A DNA stretch of 64,000 nt from JBBQQG01 sp038216175 (GTDB lineage: Bacteria; Patescibacteriota; Saccharimonadia; Saccharimonadales; OMJO01), in the NCBI GenBank assembly GCA_038216175.1, contig JBBQQG010000003.1:1-64000 (forward strand), read 5' to 3'. The position numbers were made by a program, and so were the translations under genes. Positions 57,453 to 64,000 of the stretch are shown here, in pieces. The notes below the pieces were generated by a model. It saw only the letters and a list, made by a program, of their open reading frames with translations. It had not been told where the DNA came from and made no database searches. Within the stretch, counting starts at the first letter, position 1. Each line of letters begins with the position of its first letter.

Positions 57453-58011
57453 GCAAACACGACTTGATCAGATTATGGCAGACATCATAAAATACAATGT
57501 CTGCCCAGACCTGGCCAAGACAGCTTCACAGCTGGTTTTCGGTATCGGCAATCCAGATGCAGAAATTGTATTCATAGGAGAAGCACCAGGAAAGAACGAA
57601 GATCTCAAAGGCTTGCCTTTTGTCGGATCGGCTGGAAAATTACTAGACGAGATGCTCGCAAGTATAAATGCCAAACGCCAGGATGTGTACATTACCAATA
57701 TAGTTAAGTATCGACCACCAAATAACCGTGATCCGTTGCCTGAAGAAAAAGCAAATTTTTTGCCTTATCTCAGTCAACAGCTAGCAGTAATCAATCCGAA
57801 GCTAGTTATAACTCTAGGTCGGCACAGCATGAATTGTTTCTTGCCTGAGCTGCAGATCAGTCAGGTTCATGGACAAGCGAAGCGTCTAAATGGTCAGGTA
57901 TATTTACCGCTTTATCATCCAGCTGCAGCGCTATACAATGGCGGTTTGAGAAAAATTTTATTTGAAGATTTTGCAAAAATACCAGAGATAATTAAATTAA
58001 TTGAAAAATAA
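57436..58011 (+). CDS. Family-4-type uracil-DNA glycosylase lacking Fe-S cysteines
   Basis: 191 residues. IVFIGEAPGKNEDLKGLPFVGSAGKLLDEML is the uracil-pocket motif and VYLPLYHPAAALYNGG the C-terminal loop. Family-4 enzymes hold a 4Fe-4S cluster with four Cys; here VKCRPP reads VKYRPP, the E-x3-C stretch reads EEKANFLPYL and the N-terminal Cys pair is reduced to one (NVCPDL). The cluster appears lost while the catalytic fold remains. It removes uracil from DNA. Confidence 0.88.
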   Translation: MAVKSKQTRLDQIMADIIKYNVCPDLAKTASQLVFGIGNPDAEIVFIGEAPGKNEDLKGLPFVGSAGKLLDEMLASINAKRQDVYITNIVKYRPPNNRDPLPEEKANFLPYLSQQLAVINPKLVITLGRHSMNCFLPELQISQVHGQAKRLNGQVYLPLYHPAAALYNGGLRKILFEDFAKIPEIIKLIEK

Positions 58012-58045
58012 TATATCTTTTTTAGAAAAGAAAGGAAAGTAATAC

Positions 58046-60139
58046 ATGGATAATAATAAACCAAAATCAGGACCAGCTAGACCTAATAACAGGCCGCCAA
58101 AACCTAATAATAATCAGCCTAATGGTAATGTGAATTCCCGTGGACCGAGTGCTAGCCGCGGAGCTGCAATTAGAGCACAGAAAAGAACCCAAGACGACGC
58201 TTTTAGAATCGCAAACCAGTATTTAGATGCTTCAGCTCCCCAATCTGATGGCCAGCCCAGAGCAAATTTTATAGATGATAGTCCTAGACTTAAGATTATC
58301 GGACTTGGCGGTATGGACGGCGCTGGATCAAAAAACATGATATTGGTCGAATATTTAAACGATGCAATTATTATGGATTGTGGAAATGATTTAGGTGTCG
58401 ATCTTCCTGGAATAAATTACGGTATTGCTGATACTGCATATATTGAAACTATCAAACATAAGCTACGTGGATATATTATTACTCATGGACACCTTGATCA
58501 TATTGGTGGTCTGCCACATATAGTGCCGAAAATACCGGCTCCGATATATGGTAGTAAATTTAGCATAGGTAGAGTCGAAGAAATTTTTGATAATTTTGGA
58601 CTACCTATGCCTGAAGGTTTTGAACTTCAAACAGTAGTAATGAATGAAAATACTCATGAGCGGCTAAAAGTCGGATCTTTTTTCGTTGAGCTTGTCAGAA
58701 TTACACACTCGATTCCAGGAAGTACCTGTATTGTGCTTGATACACCAGTTGGACGAATTATTAACAGTGGTGATTTTAGGCTTGATCCAAATCCACTTGA
58801 TCATGAAAGAACTGATGTCGAGAGGCTAACAGAACTAGGTAATGAAGGGGTACTAGCATTATTAAGCGAGAGTACGACAATTGAAAGACCCGGTAGAACT
58901 CCAAGTGAAAGTACAATCGAACAAAGTTTCGTAGATATTATCGATCAGGCACCGGGAAGAATTTTCGTCGGTTTGTTCTCGACAAATATGAACCGGGTTC
59001 AGATGATAATAAATGCTTCTGTCCATCATGGTAGAAAAATTGCGATGGATGGAAGAAGTATGGTTAGCACGCTTGAAATGGCTGTTCGACATGGCTTTAT
59101 GAAAGTACCTAAAGGAACATTTGTTCCAATTGCTTCAGCCGCTACAATGAAAGACCACGAATTGGTTGTTGTATGTACTGGATCTCAGGGAGAGCCAAGC
59201 TCAGCTTTGCAAAGAATGGCGAACGGGGAGCATAGACACATTAAACTAAAAGAACAAGATACTGTGATTCTTAGCTCTACACCAATACCTGAGTCAGGAA
59301 ACGACAAATTAGTCGGTGACATGGTAGACAACCTTGTTAAGCGGGGAGTACACGTCTTTGAGCATCGTAATCATGAAATTGACGGTATCGGTCCGCTTCA
59401 CGTATCAGGCCATGCATCAAGAGATGAATACGCCGACATGATTAATATGACAAAACCAAAGTTTTTTGTGCCGATATATGGACCATTTCGCTCAAAAGCC
59501 CGGCATATTGATCTGGCAGTAGAACAGGGAATACCAAGAGTTAATACTATGAATGCTGATAATGGTGACGTGATCGCCCTAACTTCGGATAAGATGGAAA
59601 TCATCGGAAAAATACCTCATGGAACAGTGTTAGTCGATCAAACTGGTGCAATTGTAAGCAATGTAGTAATTAAGGATAGGTTAATGCTGGCAGAAGAAGG
59701 ACTTGTTGCAGTTGTGCTTACTGTCGATAAAAAAACTGGAATGCTTCTGACGAGCCCCGATATAATAACCAGAGGGTTTATCTATATTAGAGATTCCGAA
59801 GAGCTTATGAATGCCTTTAGAACCGAACTTAGACGAGCAGTCGGCCAGAGATTTAAACGTATCGAATTAGATCGATTTAAAGCCGAACTAAAAGATCATA
59901 TGACACACTTTTTATTTGAACAAACAGGGCGAAGTCCAATCGTTATACCAGTTGTAAATATAATCGGTGGCAGCAAGACTGCTGGAGATAAACAACTTAA
60001 CCGATCAAATGGTAGACCTCAGGGGAATGTCAACGAGACTCCCGAAGAACCGACACTAGAGCAAATGGCTGTTGATCAGCAGCGACATTTCCAGGAACTT
60101 CGCGCTAAACTACTTGGACAAGATGCTAGGACCGATTAG
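58046..60139 (+). CDS. rnj: Ribonuclease J
   Basis: 697 residues. An Asn/Pro-rich disordered N-terminal extension (~1-70) precedes the metallo-beta-lactamase domain (ITHGHLDHIGGLPHI, HxHxDH), the beta-CASP domain (GRSMVSTLEMAV; VVCTGSQGEPSSALQRMANGEH) and a C-terminal domain. Both 5'-3' exo and endonuclease activity are expected. It is the main mRNA decay enzyme in bacteria without RNase E. SD AAAGGAAAG upstream. Confidence 0.96.
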   Translation: MDNNKPKSGPARPNNRPPKPNNNQPNGNVNSRGPSASRGAAIRAQKRTQDDAFRIANQYLDASAPQSDGQPRANFIDDSPRLKIIGLGGMDGAGSKNMILVEYLNDAIIMDCGNDLGVDLPGINYGIADTAYIETIKHKLRGYIITHGHLDHIGGLPHIVPKIPAPIYGSKFSIGRVEEIFDNFGLPMPEGFELQTVVMNENTHERLKVGSFFVELVRITHSIPGSTCIVLDTPVGRIINSGDFRLDPNPLDHERTDVERLTELGNEGVLALLSESTTIERPGRTPSESTIEQSFVDIIDQAPGRIFVGLFSTNMNRVQMIINASVHHGRKIAMDGRSMVSTLEMAVRHGFMKVPKGTFVPIASAATMKDHELVVVCTGSQGEPSSALQRMANGEHRHIKLKEQDTVILSSTPIPESGNDKLVGDMVDNLVKRGVHVFEHRNHEIDGIGPLHVSGHASRDEYADMINMTKPKFFVPIYGPFRSKARHIDLAVEQGIPRVNTMNADNGDVIALTSDKMEIIGKIPHGTVLVDQTGAIVSNVVIKDRLMLAEEGLVAVVLTVDKKTGMLLTSPDIITRGFIYIRDSEELMNAFRTELRRAVGQRFKRIELDRFKAELKDHMTHFLFEQTGRSPIVIPVVNIIGGSKTAGDKQLNRSNGRPQGNVNETPEEPTLEQMAVDQQRHFQELRAKLLGQDARTD

Positions 60140-60172
60140 TACAGTTAAAAAGTCAAAACTGTTTATATCTGA

Positions 60173-60201
60173 TTGACTTTTATCGAAAAGTCCAGTATAA
60201 A
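60173..60201 (+). promoter_or_regulatory. Canonical promoter (TTGACT, 17 bp, TATAAA)
   Basis: TTGACT 60173-60178, 17-bp spacer, TATAAA 60196-60201. A ~42-base A-rich leader with AAAGAGG follows before the ATG at 60250. Confidence 0.65.
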
Positions 60202-60249
60202 ATAAGGCGTTAATTCAAAAATAAAATTAATTAAAGAAAGAGGTTTATT

Positions 60250-60579
60250 ATGAACCCAAACGAACCATTTAACCCAGGACAACCTTCAGTTGATCCGCCC
60301 GCTGCACCGTCAGATCCAAGCATTGAGCAGCCAGTAAGCAGCCCACCAGCAATGTCATCTGACCCTGTTATTTCACCACAACCAGAACCGGAGCAGGAGC
60401 CAGTTGTAAACTCATCTGAAAATTTACCGGTAGTAGATAATGAGCCGGCTAGTCAAGTTACGCCGCAAGTACAAAGCGAACCACCGCAAGATGACTCTAG
60501 CCAAAATGTAGTTACGCCTCCTCAAGTCGAGCAGGATCAAAACTCTACGGCTCCTGAAGTAAACGATCAAGCTTTATAG
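60250..60579 (+). CDS. Pro/Gln/Ser-rich disordered protein
   Basis: 109 residues starting MNPNEPFNPGQPSVDPPAAP. No hydrophobic segment, no signal peptide, no known domain; almost wholly low-complexity, with many Pro and acidic residues and no Lys/Arg/Cys, so very acidic. Its own canonical promoter suggests high expression. Function unknown. Confidence 0.7.
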   Translation: MNPNEPFNPGQPSVDPPAAPSDPSIEQPVSSPPAMSSDPVISPQPEPEQEPVVNSSENLPVVDNEPASQVTPQVQSEPPQDDSSQNVVTPPQVEQDQNSTAPEVNDQAL

Positions 60580-60633
60580 TTAAAACGTTAGGCTTATCTG
60601 ATTTCGCCGTTTTTTAATAGCATGGTCTATTTA

Positions 60634-60662
60634 TTGACAAACGTTGTAAATATTGCTATAGT
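60634..60662 (+). promoter_or_regulatory. Near-consensus promoter (TTGACA, 17 bp, TGCTATAGT)
   Basis: TTGACA 60634-60639 and TATAGT 60657-60662 with an extended TGC. The strongest promoter-like match in the window by eye. It ends six bases before a short ATG ORF. Confidence 0.75.
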
Positions 60663-60668
60663 AAATTT

Positions 60669-60704
60669 ATGATTATTTTAAGTTTTATACAAAAAAGCAA
60701 TTAA
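60669..60704 (+). CDS. Possible 11-residue leaderless peptide upstream of ftsK
   Basis: ATG 60669 encodes MIILSFIQKSN and ends at TAA 60702-60704. It begins exactly where the strong promoter would start transcription. It may be a leader peptide, or the promoter may drive a leader RNA for ftsK. Confidence 0.35.
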   Translation: MIILSFIQKSN

Positions 60705-60734
60705 GTACTGCAGCAAGAATAAGTTTATTAATAG

Positions 60735-60740
60735 TATAAT
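60735..60740 (+). promoter_or_regulatory. -10 box TATAAT for ftsK
   Basis: Perfect TATAAT ending nine bases before the ftsK ATG at 60750; a second, near-leaderless promoter. Confidence 0.55.
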
Positions 60741-60749
60741 AAATAAACC

Positions 60750-62948
60750 ATGGCCAAAAAGAAAAAACGTTCAAAATCAAGAAAGAAAATAGATGTAGTC
60801 GACGCTGGAGAGCGTTCTGCTTTTTGGCCTTTATCAGGCGCAATTCTTATGATCGTGCTAGCACTTTTTTTACTGCTAGGCGGTTTTGGCACAGGCGGCC
60901 CGTTGCCAAAGAAAATGTTTGCCGGTACTTATTGGGCACTAGGGTGGGCAGCCTATCTGGTTCCGATAGCACTTGTATATTTCGGAATACATAAGTTTAA
61001 AAGCGAAGATCGAAAAATTCCACTAGGTAAATTTTTTAGTATGTTAGCGCTACTTCTGTTAGCAGGTAGCTGGTCCCAAGTAGCTTTTGTAAATAAACAG
61101 TCAGACGTTTTCATCGGTGGACATGGTGGCACAATCGGTAAACTAGTCGGAGGTATAGTTCTTGGAGCGTTAGACAAAATTCCAGCTTCAATATTATTTT
61201 TTGTTCTCATGATCCTGGCTTTTTTCTTAACTTTTGGTATTTCGCCTAAAGTTTTGTTAAAAGTCTTTCAGATATTTAGACGAGAACGACCGGAAGACAC
61301 AGATCTTGCCGACTTAAAAGCTGGAGCTAGCGAAAATGGCTTTAAACTTAATGAAGGGGTACCAGTTGAACATTACTCTGAGCGTGATAAAGCAAGGCTT
61401 AGTAGTTTTCGAAACAGTGCTCAGAAACTTACAACAGCTGATAATCATGTTGCACTAACTACCGCTAGTGATCCGGATTGGAAATTTCCAGAAGTAAACT
61501 TGCTTGATCAGAAACAGGATAAAGCTGATGCCGGAGACGTCGAAGGGAATGCTGAAGCTATCAAAGAAACTTTCGCAAATTTCAATATTGATGTTGAAAT
61601 GGAGGGTGCAAATATCGGTCCGCGGGTGACACAGTACACGCTTAAACCGCCGACCGGAGTTAAACTGACTAAAATAACTGCATTAGAAAATAATTTATCA
61701 TTAGATCTAGCCGCGCACTCTATTCGAATGGAGGCTCCTATACCAGGCAAGAGACTTGTCGGAATTGAGGTTCCTAACGTCAAGCCGGCAATAGTCAGAA
61801 TCAGTTCGCTACTTCAAAGCCACGACTGGCAACAACTAACAAACAGTCCCTTAGGGTTTGTAATAGGGAAGGATATAGCAGGTGCTCCAGTAGTAGCTGA
61901 CTTAGCAAAGATGCCCCATATTTTAATTGCCGGTCAAACTGGCTCGGGAAAGTCGATTATGATTAATACCATACTGACAAGCTTGCTTTATCATAATAGT
62001 CCGGCTGATTTAAAGTTGATTCTAGTTGATCCGAAACAGGTCGAACTGACGCCTTACAACGATATCCCGCATCTATTAACGCCAGTGATACACGAACCTG
62101 AAAAATGTATCAGTGCACTTAAATGGGCGGTTGCAGAAATGGAAAGGCGGCTTCGGGCAATGGCGGAAGTCGGACGTCGAAATATCGCTGAGTATAATAA
62201 CCTTAAAAAAGAAGAAGGCATGCCGTATATCGTTATTGTAATCGATGAGCTGGCAGATTTAATGATGATGGCCGCCAGAGATGTAGAGTCGCTGGTCGTA
62301 AGGCTGGCTCAAAAAGCTAGGGCGGCAGGTATCCATCTAGTGCTGGCTACTCAAAGACCAAGTGTAGACGTAATAACTGGTCTTATTAAAGCAAACGTAC
62401 CAGCCAGGATTGCATTTACTACAGCCCAGCAAGTAGATTCACGAACAATCATAGATCAAATAGGAGCTGAAAAATTACTCGGTTCCGGCGATATGCTGCT
62501 ACTGACAGCCGATATGCCAAAACCAAAACGTGTCCAAGGCGCATTTATTGCCGATGCTGAAACACTTAAAGTAAACGATTTCTTAAGAATGCAAAGGCCA
62601 CCTCAGTACGATGATGAAATTATTAGCCAACCAGTCCAATTAAACGGTCGGGGCGGGATTGTTGCAGAAATAGACAGCAGCGATGAACCAATTTTCAGAG
62701 ATGCGGTAAGAGTTGTCGTCGAAGCACATAAAGCAAGCACCAGCTTGCTTCAGCGAAGACTAAGGATAGGTTACGGTAAAGCTGCCAGACTTATCGAAAG
62801 TATGGAAGAACAAGGTATAGTCGGCCCAGCTGACGGCTCGCGACCAAGAGAAGTATTAGTAAGTTCGGTCGATGCTGTATTCGGTGGCGATAGCCATGAG
62901 CCTGATGTCTATGATGATATGCCGGACGAACCTGCAACGGACGAATAG
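60750..62948 (+). CDS. ftsK: DNA translocase FtsK
   Basis: 732 residues. Four N-terminal membrane helices (~25-165), a short linker, the FtsK alpha/beta motor with Walker A GQTGSGKSIMINT and Walker B VIVIDELADLMMM, RAAGIHLVLATQRPSVDVITG and the C-terminal winged gamma domain (LLQRRLRIGYGKAARLIESME). It pumps the chromosome terminus at the septum. Length is typical of short SpoIIIE/FtsK forms. Confidence 0.97.
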   Translation: MAKKKKRSKSRKKIDVVDAGERSAFWPLSGAILMIVLALFLLLGGFGTGGPLPKKMFAGTYWALGWAAYLVPIALVYFGIHKFKSEDRKIPLGKFFSMLALLLLAGSWSQVAFVNKQSDVFIGGHGGTIGKLVGGIVLGALDKIPASILFFVLMILAFFLTFGISPKVLLKVFQIFRRERPEDTDLADLKAGASENGFKLNEGVPVEHYSERDKARLSSFRNSAQKLTTADNHVALTTASDPDWKFPEVNLLDQKQDKADAGDVEGNAEAIKETFANFNIDVEMEGANIGPRVTQYTLKPPTGVKLTKITALENNLSLDLAAHSIRMEAPIPGKRLVGIEVPNVKPAIVRISSLLQSHDWQQLTNSPLGFVIGKDIAGAPVVADLAKMPHILIAGQTGSGKSIMINTILTSLLYHNSPADLKLILVDPKQVELTPYNDIPHLLTPVIHEPEKCISALKWAVAEMERRLRAMAEVGRRNIAEYNNLKKEEGMPYIVIVIDELADLMMMAARDVESLVVRLAQKARAAGIHLVLATQRPSVDVITGLIKANVPARIAFTTAQQVDSRTIIDQIGAEKLLGSGDMLLLTADMPKPKRVQGAFIADAETLKVNDFLRMQRPPQYDDEIISQPVQLNGRGGIVAEIDSSDEPIFRDAVRVVVEAHKASTSLLQRRLRIGYGKAARLIESMEEQGIVGPADGSRPREVLVSSVDAVFGGDSHEPDVYDDMPDEPATDE

Positions 62949-63022
62949 CTGCTAATACTTGAAGCACAAGCGTTGACTTGATATAGTTACCTCTGTTGGT
63001 ACTAATGTATGGAATATAAAAA

Positions 63023-64000
63023 ATGACATCTGATAACCGGCCCAAATTACCAAATTTTCGATTGATATGGAAATTGCAGGTATTGGCAGTAGTCGGTTTC
63101 GCAGTTTTTCTCGGAGTTTATTTTCAATTTAGCTCTAAAGCTTTCACTGGTCATCACGAGGCTTGTTTACAGCTCGCACCCAGTACTACTAATATCGCAG
63201 TAGGCGGGCAACTGGGCGCCGTAGTTCGGCTTTATAATAACGGTACAAGTACGTGGTCATCACAGTACGGCTTTTTTATGATCATACCTAATGATCCTAA
63301 CAATCAGTGGAATATCAAAGGCAACACTATGGGAAATAACGTTATCGGACCAGGCGGCACGATAACGTTTAATCTTACGTTGAATGCTCCGTCTTCACCT
63401 GGCAACTATCTGCTTGATGCCCAAATGGCAATCGTATTACAGGGCGGATTAAATAATAAATGTTCAGCAGACGGCCAAGCAAAGACTATTCATGTATATG
63501 CTAAGCCAACGATATCGAATTTTACCGCAAGTCCAACTACTATTTATAGGGGGTCAACATCAACACTTTCGTGGGCAAGTAACACAAGCAGCTGCCATAT
63601 AAATGGATCGGCATTTGGCGGATCAGGCAGTATTTCTGTTAAACCTTCAGTGACAACTAATTATTCATTGACATGCAGTAATGCCGTTGGTAATTCACAA
63701 CCGAAAAATGTATCAGTAAGTGTAGTAACGCCGCCGCCGTCAGGTGGGAGCAATAGTCCTCCCCCAACTGGTGGGGGCAATAATCCTCCACCTTCTGGTG
63801 GCGGAAGCAAACCACCTTCCGGTAGTGGAGGTACTCAGTCATCGAATTCAAATAATGGTGGATCAAATTCATCGGATAATATTTCTAATTCAGCCCAACC
63901 TACGCAGGCCGATACTTCGCAGCCATCAGATCCGGCTTTGTTTACAGGATCTATTAATGATACTGACAAATCAGTCCAACTAAGCTGGCAACCATCAACT
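63023..64000 (+). CDS. Secreted or anchored multidomain protein, 3' end outside the window
   Basis: 326 codons in frame to the window end, partial. An N-terminal membrane helix (~20-38, LQVLAVVGFAVFLGVYFQF), then an NBR1/Ig-like Trp-containing domain (VGGQLGAVVRLYNNGTSTWS; LNAPSSPGNYLLDAQM), a second Ig-like unit (ISNFTASPTTIYRGSTSTLSW ... CHINGSAF ... YSLTCSNAVG), a Pro/Gly/Ser linker repeat (PPPSGGSN-like) and the start of an FN3-like unit (DKSVQLSWQPS). Probably cell-surface adhesion or wall-associated. Only a start in the window. Confidence 0.75.
   Translation, partial: MTSDNRPKLPNFRLIWKLQVLAVVGFAVFLGVYFQFSSKAFTGHHEACLQLAPSTTNIAVGGQLGAVVRLYNNGTSTWSSQYGFFMIIPNDPNNQWNIKGNTMGNNVIGPGGTITFNLTLNAPSSPGNYLLDAQMAIVLQGGLNNKCSADGQAKTIHVYAKPTISNFTASPTTIYRGSTSTLSWASNTSSCHINGSAFGGSGSISVKPSVTTNYSLTCSNAVGNSQPKNVSVSVVTPPPSGGSNSPPPTGGGNNPPPSGGGSKPPSGSGGTQSSNSNNGGSNSSDNISNSAQPTQADTSQPSDPALFTGSINDTDKSVQLSWQPST

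Noticed and set aside
1..64000. CRISPR array or large tandem repeats
   Set aside because: No regularly spaced direct repeats were seen in intergenic regions; only protein-internal repeats.
1..64000. Recoded UGA (genetic code 25)
   Set aside because: TGA terminates several clear genes at the expected length (HIT, mutM, the 15700 gene), and no in-frame TGA interrupts conserved genes.

Overview
The window looks like a chromosome segment of a small-genome bacterium of the candidate phyla radiation (Patescibacteria), most likely a Candidatus Saccharibacteria (TM7) relative. This is inferred from the mix of genes: compact housekeeping genes between many small unrecognised membrane or disordered proteins, a Mur ligase without its usual N-terminal domain, metal-site losses in DnaG and family-4 UDG, and very short intergenic regions. 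UGA is used as an ordinary stop (for example at the ends of the HIT gene, mutM and the 15700-16341 gene), which argues against the UGA-glycine lineages (Gracilibacteria, Absconditabacteria). Base composition is AT-rich except for one small GC-rich unit near 15.15-15.6 kb.

Layout. 0-6.5 kb: tRNA-Ser(GCU), tRNA-Arg(GCG), tRNA-Ser(CGA), a large membrane-anchored repeat/peptidoglycan-binding protein, a HIT hydrolase and an XRE-HAD fusion. 6.5-16.3 kb: valS, tsaD, a disordered membrane protein, a MurE-like ligase, an amidinotransferase-fold protein and a GC-rich gene with strong signals. 16.3-18.4 kb: groES-groEL under a perfect CIRCE operator. 18.5-24.4 kb: a sugar-phosphate isomerase, DinB/mdMPI-like and PIG-L proteins, then an oppositely oriented CDP-alcohol phosphatidyltransferase / PHP / CarS-like lipid operon. 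24.4-33.9 kb: argS, AlkD-like and photolyase-like repair proteins, mscL, two CapA-like proteins around a VanY-type carboxypeptidase, oligoribonuclease. 34-43.1 kb: dnaG-rpoD, a P-loop kinase, a P-type cation ATPase and polA. 43.1-47.9 kb: an accessory block with a plasmid-type replication-relaxation protein, hairpins, a hydrolase, a peptidase and an IS1595-family transposase. 48-64 kb: mutM-holA, rpsT, a degenerate DHH protein, truB-rpsO-pnp, family-4 UDG, RNase J, ftsK and the start of a secreted repeat protein that runs off the window.

The most general signal is in gene starts. For about twenty-five genes a -10 hexamer, often extended (TGnTATACT-like), ends only 6-10 bases before the start codon, so the transcript should begin at or within a few bases of the start: leaderless mRNAs. 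This rule also moves several starts (4913, 31085, 33927, 40354, 46740). A second promoter class with TTGACA/17 bp/-10, a leader and a Shine-Dalgarno sequence precedes groES and several small or disordered unknown proteins. Other points to check are the loss of metal or Fe-S ligands in DnaG, UDG and the photolyase-like protein, an actinobacterial-style repeat protein that fits an epibiont lifestyle, and the GC-rich unit at 15.15-15.65 kb with a folded 3' region.
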